The notes beneath the pieces are model-generated. The model was given only the letters and a program-made list of their open reading frames with translations. It was not told where the DNA came from and ran no database searches. The translations under genes and the position numbers were made by a program. A DNA stretch of 64,000 nt from Bosea sp. (in: a-proteobacteria) (lineage in GTDB: Bacteria; Pseudomonadota; Alphaproteobacteria; Rhizobiales; Beijerinckiaceae). Below are positions 43,936 to 54,947 of the stretch, in pieces; position 1 is the stretch's first letter, and every line of letters begins with the position of its first letter. The stretch covers positions 744,001 through 808,000 of the forward strand of contig NZ_JAMLIX010000001.1 in the NCBI RefSeq assembly GCF_023953965.1. The letters run 5' to 3'.

Positions 43936-43962
43936 ATGATTCTCGCTGCTGATGCGTGTGAG

Positions 43963-43977
43963 ACAGATTTCATCTGT
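43963..43977. promoter_or_regulatory. Palindromic operator candidate in a divergent promoter
   Basis: ACAGAT-TTC-ATCTGT, perfect 6-bp arms with a 3-bp spacer, lies between the divergent CMD-family and EthD-like genes in an AT-rich gap. It could control both directions. Confidence 0.45.
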
Positions 43978-44022
43978 ATCACGTAAAAATATATTTTCAA
44001 TGGATGTCATGGAATTCAAGCG

Positions 44023-44343
44023 ATGACTGAGCAACCGCGCCATATGTTACATGTGATGATGGATGTCGATCCCGCGCATGAGGAAGAATTCAACCGCTGG
44101 TACTGGGAAGAGCACGTTCCCGAACGCCTCGCGCTGCCCGGGTTTATCAGCGCCCGCCGCTTCATCGCCAAAATGGGCGAGCCCAAATATCTTGCGATCT
44201 ACGAGCTCGCGAGCGCCGACGCGCTGGAGACGCCGGAATACAAGCATGCCTACAACAACCCTTCGCCCTGGACTGTCCGGATGAAGCAGCACTATCGTTC
44301 CACACGTCACCTCTATTCCGAATTGACCAGGCCCGAACATTGA
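44023..44343 (+). CDS. EthD/dimeric alpha-beta barrel-like protein
   Basis: A 106-aa protein. HVMMDVDPAHEEEFNRWYWEEHVPERLALPGF (about residues 9-40; key F-N-x-W-Y-x-E-E-H-V-P-E-R) is the signature of small EthD-like or DUF4286-type ferredoxin-fold proteins that act in degradation pathways. It is the first plus-strand gene of the right half of the island, 85 bp before tctB. Precise reaction unknown. Confidence 0.8.
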   Translation: MTEQPRHMLHVMMDVDPAHEEEFNRWYWEEHVPERLALPGFISARRFIAKMGEPKYLAIYELASADALETPEYKHAYNNPSPWTVRMKQHYRSTRHLYSELTRPEH

Positions 44344-44427
44344 CCTGCACCGACAATACACTGTCGGCCCGCGGGGGACGGATATGTCTCCGGCGCGTGT
44401 GAAACGGGAAGGAAGAAGGATCCTGTC

Positions 44428-44868
44428 ATGAGCGACCGCCTGTGGGGTGTGGGCTTGACGATCATCGGCGCCGTCATGATCTGGGATGGCTGGCTGCTCG
44501 GGCAGAACGAGCGCGCGACGAGCGTCTTCGATTTTCTGGGGCCCGACCGCTATGGCATGCTGATCGGGGCCCTGATCGCTTTCTGCGGCCTTGTGATCAG
44601 CCTGAGCCGGTCGACGAACGCGGCCGCCGGCGAGGGCAACCTCGCTCCCGTCAGCTTCACCATCGCTCTCAGCGCCTATGCGGCCATCATGCCGTGGCTG
44701 GGCTATACGATCGCGACGTTTGTCTTCTTCGTCGCGGCCTTCCTTCTCGCCGGGCGGCGCAAGCTGCTGCCGACGCTGTTTGCCGGGGCTGTTTCAACGG
44801 CCGGGTTCTATTTCATCTTCGTCTATTTTGCGGATATGCCGCTTCCGACCGGCGTTTTCGGCATCTGA
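44428..44868 (+). CDS. tctB: Tripartite tricarboxylate transporter small permease TctB
   Basis: A 146-aa four-helix membrane protein of the TctB family, completing the transporter with TctA and TctC. Helices lie at about residues 5-22, 38-56, 72-100 and 108-135; IMPWLGYTIATFVFFVAAFLLAGRRK is typical (key G-Y-x-x-A-T). It is unusual that tctB is separated from tctA/tctC by three features and 1.2 kb. The ATG at 44428 follows GGAAGAAGGA. Confidence 0.87.
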   Translation: MSDRLWGVGLTIIGAVMIWDGWLLGQNERATSVFDFLGPDRYGMLIGALIAFCGLVISLSRSTNAAAGEGNLAPVSFTIALSAYAAIMPWLGYTIATFVFFVAAFLLAGRRKLLPTLFAGAVSTAGFYFIFVYFADMPLPTGVFGI

Positions 44869-44877
44869 GCCGCAGCC

Positions 44878-45540
44878 TCACACGAGATAGCTCTCGAGGG
44901 CCGCCAGCGCATTGATGTGGTTGGACTGGATCAGCGCCGAGGCAAGCTGCGCGTCGCGGTCCTCATAGGCCGTGATCAGCCTGGCGTGATCGTCATAGGA
45001 GCGCGCCATCCGGCCGGGACGCGCCAGGCTTAGCCGGCGCAGCCGGGCCGTGCGCAGCAGCAATGAATCGAGGATGCGCTTCACCGTCAGGTTGCCGGCG
45101 AGCTGCGTGCTCAGTTCATAGAAATCGACATTGGCCCAGACGAAGGCGTTGAGATCGCCGGCGTCGTAAGCCTGCTTCATCTCGCGCAGGCCGGCCCTCA
45201 GCCGCTCCAGCCTGTCCCGATCGAGCGAGCGGGCGGTCTCGCCGGCGATCATCGCAAAGAGCGTTGCCCGGGCGCGATAGATCTCGCGAATCTCCTCGAT
45301 GTCGGGCGAGGCCACGCGGGGCCGCTTGCGCGGCGGCACATCGACCAGCCCCTCCTTTTCGAGCAGCATCAGCGCTTCGCGGATGGGCGTGCGGCTGGTG
45401 CGGTAGCGTTTGGAGAGCTCGACCGAGTTCAAATCGTCGCCGGGCTGCCTGATGCCCTCGATGATCTCGGCGCCCACCTCGATCGCGATGCGTGAAACCA
45501 GGGAGGGCCGGTCATGCCGCTCGGCGACGATGCGCTGCAC
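44878..45540 (-). CDS. GntR-family regulator with FCD ligand-binding domain
   Basis: A 220-aa transcription factor. The N-terminal winged helix (about residues 12-75) contains LSKRYRTSRTPIREALMLLEKEGLV (key S-R-T-P-I-R-E-A-L), and the C-terminal half is the all-helical FCD domain that usually binds a carboxylate and a metal. A GTG at 45540 is taken as the start. It ends the catabolic island and is convergent with tctB by 9 bp. The likely targets are the inverted sites at 37819-37890. Confidence 0.92.
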   Translation of the reverse strand: MQRIVAERHDRPSLVSRIAIEVGAEIIEGIRQPGDDLNSVELSKRYRTSRTPIREALMLLEKEGLVDVPPRKRPRVASPDIEEIREIYRARATLFAMIAGETARSLDRDRLERLRAGLREMKQAYDAGDLNAFVWANVDFYELSTQLAGNLTVKRILDSLLLRTARLRRLSLARPGRMARSYDDHARLITAYEDRDAQLASALIQSNHINALAALESYLV

Positions 45541-45690
45541 CAGTGCCTGCGCGCGCGCCAGCGAGCGGCCGTCGATGTCGGTCGGCGCTGGGTCCTCTGC
45601 TTCAGTCGAGATAGTCCGCCTCCCGGAAAGCGTTTCGCCGGACCATACCAGTCCGGAAATGCCGGCGGAAGCCGCACCTCGGCGCCGGCG

Positions 45691-46206
45691 TCAGCTCTGC
45701 GTCGCCTGCGGATTGCAGCGCTCCAGCAGGCGCGACGCCGCCGTCACGCCCGAGAGCGAGAAGGTGTAGCTGGTTGCGTTGCCCCGCAGCGAGCGCGCTT
45801 CGAGGGTCATGGTGTTGCCGGCCCGCATCGCGGCGAGCAAAGCAGGCTCGCGCTCCAGCCGTTCGAGCCAGGCGTTGCCGCCTTCGGTCAGCATGCGGAA
45901 GCTGTCGTCGCCGATCGTCACGGTGACGACCGAGTTGCGGGCGAAGTCATAGCCGGCCTGGAAGCTCGATTCCGTATCCGAACCCTTTTCGCCGGTCTGC
46001 ACGAAGAAGAAGACTTCGCCATGACGCAAATTCGAAGGTTCCTCCGAGGAAGGTCTGCTCATGATGAAGCAACGCGTGAGATCTCCCTTTGCGTAAGAGG
46101 CCGCGCTCCAGTTGCCGAACTGCCCGAGGGATTTTGGGCTTGCCGCCTCTACGCCCGTGCTCGCCAGCATGGCGAGGCAGGCAGCCGAAAGCGTGATCTT
46201 GAACAT
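45691..46206 (-). CDS. Invasion-associated locus B (IalB) family protein
   Basis: A 171-aa exported protein. It has a signal peptide (cleavage about VEA-ASP) followed by the IalB-family core, with NWSAASYAKGDLTRCFIMSRP near the mature N-terminus, conserved Cys in TRCF and in LLERCNPQ (a probable disulfide) and FSLSGVTAA near the end. The start at 46206 is chosen for the signal peptide. IalB proteins are widespread in alphaproteobacteria; function in free-living species is unclear. Confidence 0.85.
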   Translation of the reverse strand: MFKITLSAACLAMLASTGVEAASPKSLGQFGNWSAASYAKGDLTRCFIMSRPSSEEPSNLRHGEVFFFVQTGEKGSDTESSFQAGYDFARNSVVTVTIGDDSFRMLTEGGNAWLERLEREPALLAAMRAGNTMTLEARSLRGNATSYTFSLSGVTAASRLLERCNPQATQS

Positions 46207-46348
46207 GGTCTCATCTCCTTTCATCGCGGCCAAACTGGAAAGGAAAGCGTTACCGAGGCGTAAACAAGGCCCGGATAATTCGTGCGTCGATCCGGCGCAG
46301 CACGGTTTCCGGCCGGTGCGGCGATGCGGACGATGCCCAAACCCTATT

Positions 46349-46390
46349 GTCATCCCGGGGCTTCGCGTCAGCGAAGAACCCGGAATGACA
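46349..46390. repeat. REP-like intergenic palindrome, family 1
   Basis: TGTCATCCCGGG and CCCGGAATGACA form nearly perfect arms around CTTCGCGTCAGCGAAG, another hairpin. It lies between the secA 3' end and the IalB-family gene. The inner core closely resembles that at 3762-3802. Confidence 0.85.
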
Positions 46391-46460
46391 AGGGTCGCCA
46401 AAAAACGACGATGCCCGGCACCTGGCCGGGCATCGGAAGAGATCGAGGAAGCTTCGCGCC

Positions 46461-49235
<2,775 letters not shown>

Positions 49236-49596
49236 GTTGGGCCTTTCAGATGGTGTTCTGGAGCCGCGCTTCGCGCTCGGTCACGTGTCGCGCGCGAAGC
49301 GTAAGGCCCGGTATTCTTGAATTGCGACCGCGTGTTTAGACGCGTGCGCGGGCAGGGTCCAGCGCGCGTTTGCCCCCATCGGCGGCGAAACGGCAAGTGA
49401 ATTCGGCTCCCGATGTGGGGTTTTTCCGGCCCGCTTCCAAGAGCCCGCGGCGAGATCGCGCGACGCAGCGGCATCGCGGCAGCACAAAGCCGCGTGATCG
49501 GCCGGCGGAATCGCTTGAGCCGCCTTGCCTTTGCCGCGTTCAACTGGCAGTGCAGCCGCCGGAACATCCGGATTTTCCGACGAAAGGCCGCCCTTC
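49236..49596. other. Gene-free divergent promoter region, secA and parvulin gene
   Basis: About 360 bp. It should hold both promoters. I see a weak hairpin CGCGT/ACGCG near 49329 and GC-rich sequence without a convincing open frame, RNA gene or palindromic operator. Confidence 0.4.
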
Positions 49597-50454
49597 ATGA
49601 ACTCAGCCCGTTTCATCGCCATCCTCGGCCTTACGCTGCTGGCGGGCCCGGCCTTCGCCCAGGCGGACAAGGTCGTCGCCAGGGTCGACGGCGTCGCGAT
49701 CACCGAGCAGGACATCAAGCTCGCCACCGAGGATCTCGGCGAGCGCCTCGCCCAGCTTCCCGAGGAGCGCAAGCGCGACGAGGTCATCAACTATCTTGTC
49801 GACCTCAAGCTCGGCGCCAAGGCGGCCGTCGCGGCGAAGATCGCCGACAGCCCCGATTTCGCCGCCCGCCTCGCCTATTACCGCGACAAGGTGCTGCTCG
49901 ACGAATATCTGACCCGCGAGGGCAAGAAGGCCGTGACGCCCGAGGCGTCCCAGAAGCTCTACGACGACACCACCAAGGCGATGACGCCCGAGGAGGAGGT
50001 CCATGCCCGCCACATCCTGATCGAGGACGAGGCGCAGGCCAAGGCTGCGGCCGAGCGGCTGAAGAAGGGCGAGGACTTCGCCAAGCTCGCCGCCGAGCTC
50101 TCCAAGGACCCCGGCTCCGGCAAGGAGGGCGGCGATCTCGGCTGGTTCACCAAGGACCGCATGGTGCCGGAATTCGCCGAGGCCGCATTCAAGCTCAACA
50201 AGGGCGAGGTTTCCGAGCCGGTGAAGAGCCAGTTCGGCTGGCACATCATCAAGCTCGAGGACAAGCGCTCCAAGCCGCTGCCGGATTTCGCCGCGGTGAA
50301 GGCGCAGATCGACCAGTATCTCGAGCGCAAGGCCCAGCAGGACCTCGTCCTCGCCATGCGCGAGAAGGCCAAGATCGAGCGCCTCGACAAGCCGGCGGCG
50401 CCCGCCGCCCCGGCCCCGGACGCGGCCAAGCCGGCCGAGCCGAAGAAGAACTGA
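49597..50454 (+). CDS. Parvulin-type peptidyl-prolyl isomerase (PpiC/SurA-like)
   Basis: A 285-aa periplasmic folding catalyst. Signal peptide (cleavage about AFA-QAD), an N-terminal chaperone helix region with ITEQDIKLATEDLGERLA, then a PpiC rotamase domain (about residues 130-230) with HARHILIEDEAQAK, GGDLGWFTKDRMVPEFAEAAF (key G-D-L-G-W-F) and FGWHIIKLED, and an Ala/Pro-rich tail. The ATG at 49597 starts the signal peptide. It lies divergent from secA, matching a role in folding exported proteins. Confidence 0.93.
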   Translation: MNSARFIAILGLTLLAGPAFAQADKVVARVDGVAITEQDIKLATEDLGERLAQLPEERKRDEVINYLVDLKLGAKAAVAAKIADSPDFAARLAYYRDKVLLDEYLTREGKKAVTPEASQKLYDDTTKAMTPEEEVHARHILIEDEAQAKAAAERLKKGEDFAKLAAELSKDPGSGKEGGDLGWFTKDRMVPEFAEAAFKLNKGEVSEPVKSQFGWHIIKLEDKRSKPLPDFAAVKAQIDQYLERKAQQDLVLAMREKAKIERLDKPAAPAAPAPDAAKPAEPKKN

Positions 50455-50615
50455 GCGCCTCGCTCCGGATCAGGCGAATTTTTAAGGGCGGCCCTTGCGG
50501 CCGCCCTGCTTGTTTTCGTCCCCGGCCTGCGGCAGAGGCTGCTGGATCAAGGCGCGCGGACCGGCGGGCGAACGATTCGCCGCCGCAAAGCCGTGCTCCG
50601 CAGGAGGAAGTCCCG

Positions 50616-51866
50616 ATGGCCGGCAAGGATGTTCCCGTTTCCCCGCTCGCGCCCAAGCGCCAGCCCAGGATTCCAGCCGTGCCGGGCGTGCGCTTCGCCA
50701 CCGCCGAGGCCGGCATCCGCTACAAGGGCCGCCAGGACGTCTGGTTCGCGCTGCTCGACGAGGGCACTGAGGCCGCCGGCGTCTTCACCCGCTCGAAATG
50801 CCCCTCCGCCCCGGTCGACTGGTGCCGCGAGAACCTGAAGCAGGGCTCGGCGCGGGCGATCGTCGTCAATTCCGGCAACGCCAACGCCTTTACCGGCATG
50901 AAGGGCCGCGAGGCGGTCGCGCTCACCGCCGAGATCGCCGCCAGGGCCGCCGCCTGCAAGCCGCAGGAGGTCTTCATCGCCTCGACCGGGGTGATCGGCG
51001 AGCCGCTCGACGCGACCAAGTTCAAAGGCGTGCTCGACGATTGCGCCTGGCGCGCCAAGGACGGCCCCTGGATCGACGCCGCCCGGGCGATCATGACCAC
51101 CGACACCTTCCCGAAGGCGCTGACCCGCAAGGCGAAGATCGACGGCAAGGAGGTCGTCATCGCCGGCATCGCCAAGGGCGCCGGCATGATCGCGCCCGAC
51201 ATGGCGACGATGCTCTCCTTCGTCTTCACCGATGCTCCCGTGGCCGCGCCCGTCCTGCAGGCGCTGCTGTCGAAGGGCGTCAAGGGCTCGTTCAACGCGA
51301 TGACGGTCGACAGCGACACCTCGACCTCGGACACGCTGATGCTGTTCGCCACGGGCAAGGCGCGCGCGCGGGGCGTTCCCGAGATCACCGAGGTCAATGA
51401 CGCAAGGCTCTCCGGCTTCAAGCGGGCGCTGAATGCGATCCTGCTCGAGCTTGCCCATCTCGTCTGCAAGGACGGCGAGGGCGCGCGCAAATTCGTCGAG
51501 GTGCGCGTCACCGGCGCGGTCTCCGCCCGCTCGGCCAGGCGCGTCGCCTTCTCGATCGCCAATTCGCCGCTGGTCAAGACCGCCATCGCCGGCGAGGACG
51601 CCAATTGGGGCCGCGTCGTCATGGCCGTCGGCAAGGCCGGGGAGCCCGCCGACCGCGACCGGCTCGACATCGGCTTCGGCGACATCCTCGTGGCGCAGCA
51701 GGGCGCGCGCGCCGCGAGCTACGACGAGGAGGCGGTCTCCGCATACATGAAGGGCGACACCATCGTCATCACCGCCGATCTCGGGCTGGGGCGCGGCAAG
51801 GCCACGGTCTGGACCTGCGACCTGACCAAGGCCTATGTCGAGATCAATGGCGACTATCGCTCCTGA
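50616..51866 (+). CDS. argJ: Bifunctional ornithine acetyltransferase / N-acetylglutamate synthase
   Basis: Recycles acetyl groups in arginine synthesis; 416 aa. The self-cleavage and nucleophile site is Ala197/Thr198 in KGAGMIAPDMATMLSF (key A-T-M-L), where the usual S-G-M-I is A-G-M-I. VVNSGNANAFTG, STGVIGEPLD, TSDTLMLFATG and the C-terminal GDYRS end are intact. The ATG at 50616 follows AGGAGG. Its last 20 bp overlap the next gene's start. Confidence 0.97.
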   Translation: MAGKDVPVSPLAPKRQPRIPAVPGVRFATAEAGIRYKGRQDVWFALLDEGTEAAGVFTRSKCPSAPVDWCRENLKQGSARAIVVNSGNANAFTGMKGREAVALTAEIAARAAACKPQEVFIASTGVIGEPLDATKFKGVLDDCAWRAKDGPWIDAARAIMTTDTFPKALTRKAKIDGKEVVIAGIAKGAGMIAPDMATMLSFVFTDAPVAAPVLQALLSKGVKGSFNAMTVDSDTSTSDTLMLFATGKARARGVPEITEVNDARLSGFKRALNAILLELAHLVCKDGEGARKFVEVRVTGAVSARSARRVAFSIANSPLVKTAIAGEDANWGRVVMAVGKAGEPADRDRLDIGFGDILVAQQGARAASYDEEAVSAYMKGDTIVITADLGLGRGKATVWTCDLTKAYVEINGDYRS

Positions 51867-52776
51867 CGGACAGCTGCCGGCCGGGCCGAGCAGCGGCTTC
51901 ATCGCCGTCAACCTCATCGTCTGCTCCGTGCTCTGGGGCTCGAGCTATCTGTTCATCAAGCTGATGACGGGCGAGGTGCCGGCGCTGGCGATCGCGGCGA
52001 GCCGCGGCCTCCTGGGCGGCGCGACACTCGCGCTATGGAGCCTGGCGCGCGGGCACAGCCCCCTGCCGCGCCGGGGCGAGATCCTGCCCTGGATCGTGCT
52101 CGGCACCACCAATGGCTGGCTGCCGAACGTGCTGGTGAGCTACGCGCTGATCGAGCTTTCCAGCGGCCCGGCGGCGATGATCCAGGCGGCGAGCCCGCTG
52201 ATCACGGCGCTCGCCGCTCATCTCGCCTTCGCCGAGGAGCGGCTGACGGGGCGCCGCCTCGGCGGCATCCTGCTCGGCTTCGCCGGCGTCGCCCTGCTGA
52301 TCGGCCCGCGCCTGTTCGAGGGCGGCGGCACCGCGTTCAGCCTCGTCGCCATGTTCGGCTCGGCGCTGAGCTACGCCGCCGCCAACCTCTATGTCCGCAC
52401 CCTGCCCGCCGCGGCCGGGAACCCCGCCCGGCTGGCGCTGGGCCAGCAGATGTTCTCCGGCGCCATCGCCACGACGCTGGCGCTGGCCGTGCTCGGCCCC
52501 GTAGCCTTCCGGCCGTTCGGCGGGCATCTGCCGGCCATGCTGGCGCTCGGCGTCTTCGCCACCGCGATCCCGGTCGTCGCCTTCATGCGCCTGATCCGGG
52601 CCGCCGGGCCGACGCGGGCGGCGATGACCGGCTATCTCGTGCCGACGGTGGCGGTCGTCCTCGGCGTCATCGTCCTGCACGAGAGACTCGCGTTGCACCA
52701 GCTTCTCGGCGGCTGCATCATCCTTACCGGCGTCTTCATGGTGACGATGGCGCCGCGCAGAACGGGGGCGGCATGA
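51847..52776 (+). CDS. EamA/DMT-family transporter
   Basis: A 309-aa ten-helix drug/metabolite transporter with two EamA repeats. The first opens with VNLIVCSVLWGSSYLFIKLM (positions about 21-40) and the second with AMFGSALSYAAANLY; the ends ALIELSSGPAAMIQA and GYLVPTVAVVLGVIVLHERL are typical (key P-x-x-A and E-R-L). The ATG at 51847 lies within argJ; 51835 is an alternative. It overlaps the next gene by 4 bp. Substrate unknown. Confidence 0.9.
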   Translation: MATIAPDGQLPAGPSSGFIAVNLIVCSVLWGSSYLFIKLMTGEVPALAIAASRGLLGGATLALWSLARGHSPLPRRGEILPWIVLGTTNGWLPNVLVSYALIELSSGPAAMIQAASPLITALAAHLAFAEERLTGRRLGGILLGFAGVALLIGPRLFEGGGTAFSLVAMFGSALSYAAANLYVRTLPAAAGNPARLALGQQMFSGAIATTLALAVLGPVAFRPFGGHLPAMLALGVFATAIPVVAFMRLIRAAGPTRAAMTGYLVPTVAVVLGVIVLHERLALHQLLGGCIILTGVFMVTMAPRRTGAA

Positions 52777-53279
52777 GGATCGGGATCGCTGTCTTGGCCG
52801 GTATCCTGTTGGCCGGCTGCGTCGAGCGCAAGCCTGCGAGCGTCGCCTTCTCGGCCGAGGAGGCCGCCTTCGTCAAGAAGACCGGGAGCGGAACCATCAC
52901 CGGCCACGCCTTCCGCACCAAGCCGAGCGGCGCGGTCGTCAACGCGGCGGGCCAGGTCGTGCGCCTCGTCCCCACCACAACCTTCGCGCGCGAGCGCTTC
53001 GCCAATCTCTACGGCCAGCGGAAATACGTGCCCCACGGCGCCTATCCCCGCGACGATGCCATCGATCCCGCCTATGCCGAATACACCCGCACCACCAAGG
53101 CCGAGGCCAATGGCCGCTTCAGCTTCGACAAGGTCGCGCCCGGCAGCTATTTCCTCACCACCCAGGTGATCTGGGGCGACGAGGCCGCCTTCACCCGCGA
53201 GGGCGGCTCGGTCTATGACCTCGTCACGCTGACGGGCCGGGAAACCGAGCCCGTCCACGTCATCCTCTCCGGCAACTGA
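52773..53279 (+). CDS. Lipoprotein with carboxypeptidase-regulatory-like beta domain
   Basis: A 168-aa lipoprotein: LLAGC at residues 12-16 is a lipobox. The mature region (GTITGHAFRTKPSGAV, then GRFSFDKVAPGSYFLTTQV; key G-x-F-x-F-x-x-V-x-x-G-x-Y) resembles a transthyretin-like or carboxypeptidase-regulatory domain. Its ATG overlaps the EamA stop (ATGA). Function unknown. Confidence 0.82.
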   Translation: MRIGIAVLAGILLAGCVERKPASVAFSAEEAAFVKKTGSGTITGHAFRTKPSGAVVNAAGQVVRLVPTTTFARERFANLYGQRKYVPHGAYPRDDAIDPAYAEYTRTTKAEANGRFSFDKVAPGSYFLTTQVIWGDEAAFTREGGSVYDLVTLTGRETEPVHVILSGN

Positions 53280-53287
53280 GTGATCCC

Positions 53288-53692
53288 GTGAAACTCGTCC
53301 TCGTCGTCGCCTGCGCCCTGATCGATGCCGACAACCGCATCCTCGTCAGCCAGCGCCCGGAAGGCAAGGCGCTGGCGGGCTTATGGGAATTTCCCGGCGG
53401 CAAGCTCGAGGCCGGCGAGCGGCCGGAGCCTGCCCTGATCCGCGAGCTCGCGGAAGAGCTCGGCATCACGGTGAAGGAGCCCTGCCTCGCCCCCCTCACC
53501 TTCGCGAGCCATGCTTATCCCGATTTCCACCTGCTGATGCCGCTCTATGTCTGCCGGCGCTGGGAGGGGACGCCCGCCTCGCGCGAGGGGCAGGCGCTGA
53601 AATGGATCCGCCCCGGCAAGCTGCGCGAGCTTTCGATGCCGCCCGCCGACGAGCCGCTCATCCCGGCGCTGATCGATCTCCTGGGGGCATAA
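53288..53692 (+). CDS. mutT: 8-oxo-dGTP diphosphatase MutT
   Basis: A 134-aa Nudix hydrolase that clears 8-oxo-dGTP from the nucleotide pool. The Nudix box GGKLEAGERPEPALIRELAEELGI (residues 37-60; key G-x5-E-x7-R-E-x-x-E-E-x-G) is intact and the start FPGG and length fit MutT. It is preceded by 8 bp after the lipoprotein gene. Its last 35 bp overlap the 3' end of the convergent YcaQ-type gene. Confidence 0.9.
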   Translation: MKLVLVVACALIDADNRILVSQRPEGKALAGLWEFPGGKLEAGERPEPALIRELAEELGITVKEPCLAPLTFASHAYPDFHLLMPLYVCRRWEGTPASREGQALKWIRPGKLRELSMPPADEPLIPALIDLLGA

Positions 53693-54857
53693 CCTCGGCA
53701 ATGTCCTCGTCGCGGCCGAGCTGGAAGCGCTCGAAGCGCTGCAGCTCCTCCTCGATCGCGACCTTGAGCGCCGGGCTCTCGCAGCCCTCGCGCCAAGTCC
53801 ATTGCTGGATCAGCAGCCGGCCCGCCGCCCGGTCGGCCTTGAGGTCGATGACCGCGACGACGCGCTCGCCCGCCATGACCGGCAGGCCGAAATAGCCATA
53901 GACGCGCTTCTCCTTCGGCAGATAGGCCTCGAAGACATGGGCGTAATCGAGGAAGAGCTTCGCCCGCCTGCGCTGGATCATCAGCGGATCGAAGGGCGAG
54001 AGGATGTGGATCAGCGTCCCGTCCGGCTCGGGCAGCGGCATGAGCGCGTCCGGATGCGCCCAGTGCGGCATCTTGCCGGCGCCCTCCACGGCGACGGGAA
54101 CGAGCTCCTTGCGCCTGACGCGGGCGGCGATCAGCCCGGCCAGCTCGCGCTTGCGCGGCGCGTCGAGATGGCAGGCAGAATCGAGGCTGACGAGGCCTTG
54201 CGCCCTCAGCGCCCGGTCGAGCGTATAGGCGCTGACCTGCCGCTCGCTCGCGGGCGTCGGCTTCTTCTCCCACTGGAAATGGCGGTCGAACAGCTCATAG
54301 GTCTTGACCATGCCGGAGCGCGCCGCGATCGCGAGCTCCCCATCGTAGAAGGCGCGCTCCAGCAGGCCCTTGGACGGCTTCCGGCTGGCCCAGAGATGCG
54401 CCTTCTCGACCGGCTCCTCCGCGATGTCGCGGATCGTCAGCGCGCCGTCCCGGCGGATGCGGGTGAGGAGCTTGCGCGTCTCCTCGCGCGAGCCGACCGC
54501 CGACCAGCGCTTCGGCTCCTCGCGATGCGCCCTCATCGCCGGCAGGAAACAGCGGATGTCGCGGGTCGGGACATAGGCCAGCGCATGCGTCCAGTATTCG
54601 AAGACGCTCTTCCCGACCGATTGCAGATAGGCGAGATCGGCCCGGCGATAGGCCGGGATGCGGGCGTAGAGGATGTGGTGGTGGCAGCGCTCGATCACGT
54701 TGATCGTGTCGATCTGGACATAGCCGAGATGCTCGACCGCGGCACGCGCGGCTTCAGGCCCGGCGCCGAAGGGCTCGCGCCGGTCGAGCCGCTGGGCGCG
54801 GAGCCAGAGGCGGCGGGCCTGTGCGACGGAGAGGGGAAGCGGCTGGCGCGGCGGCAT
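53658..54857 (-). CDS. YcaQ/AlkX-type winged-helix DNA glycosylase
   Basis: A 399-aa protein of the DUF1006/HTH_42 family, whose E. coli member YcaQ unhooks DNA interstrand crosslinks. The catalytic QxD motif is Gln48-Ile-Asp50 in LGYVQIDTINV, followed by the usual RCHHHILYARIP. Winged-helix-type segments and the C-terminal FGLPVMAGERVVAVIDLKADR follow. ATG 54857 is the natural start. It is convergent with and overlaps mutT by 35 bp; both protect the genome against damaged bases. Confidence 0.9.
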   Translation of the reverse strand: MPPRQPLPLSVAQARRLWLRAQRLDRREPFGAGPEAARAAVEHLGYVQIDTINVIERCHHHILYARIPAYRRADLAYLQSVGKSVFEYWTHALAYVPTRDIRCFLPAMRAHREEPKRWSAVGSREETRKLLTRIRRDGALTIRDIAEEPVEKAHLWASRKPSKGLLERAFYDGELAIAARSGMVKTYELFDRHFQWEKKPTPASERQVSAYTLDRALRAQGLVSLDSACHLDAPRKRELAGLIAARVRRKELVPVAVEGAGKMPHWAHPDALMPLPEPDGTLIHILSPFDPLMIQRRRAKLFLDYAHVFEAYLPKEKRVYGYFGLPVMAGERVVAVIDLKADRAAGRLLIQQWTWREGCESPALKVAIEEELQRFERFQLGRDEDIAEVMPPGDRSAPG

Positions 54858-54947
54858 GACGCGCAGGCTAGCCGCCCGGACGCCATCGGTTAAGAGCCCG
54901 GACGCATCGCCGCTGACAGGGGCTGGCGGGAGCGTGCCCCGGCGCTT

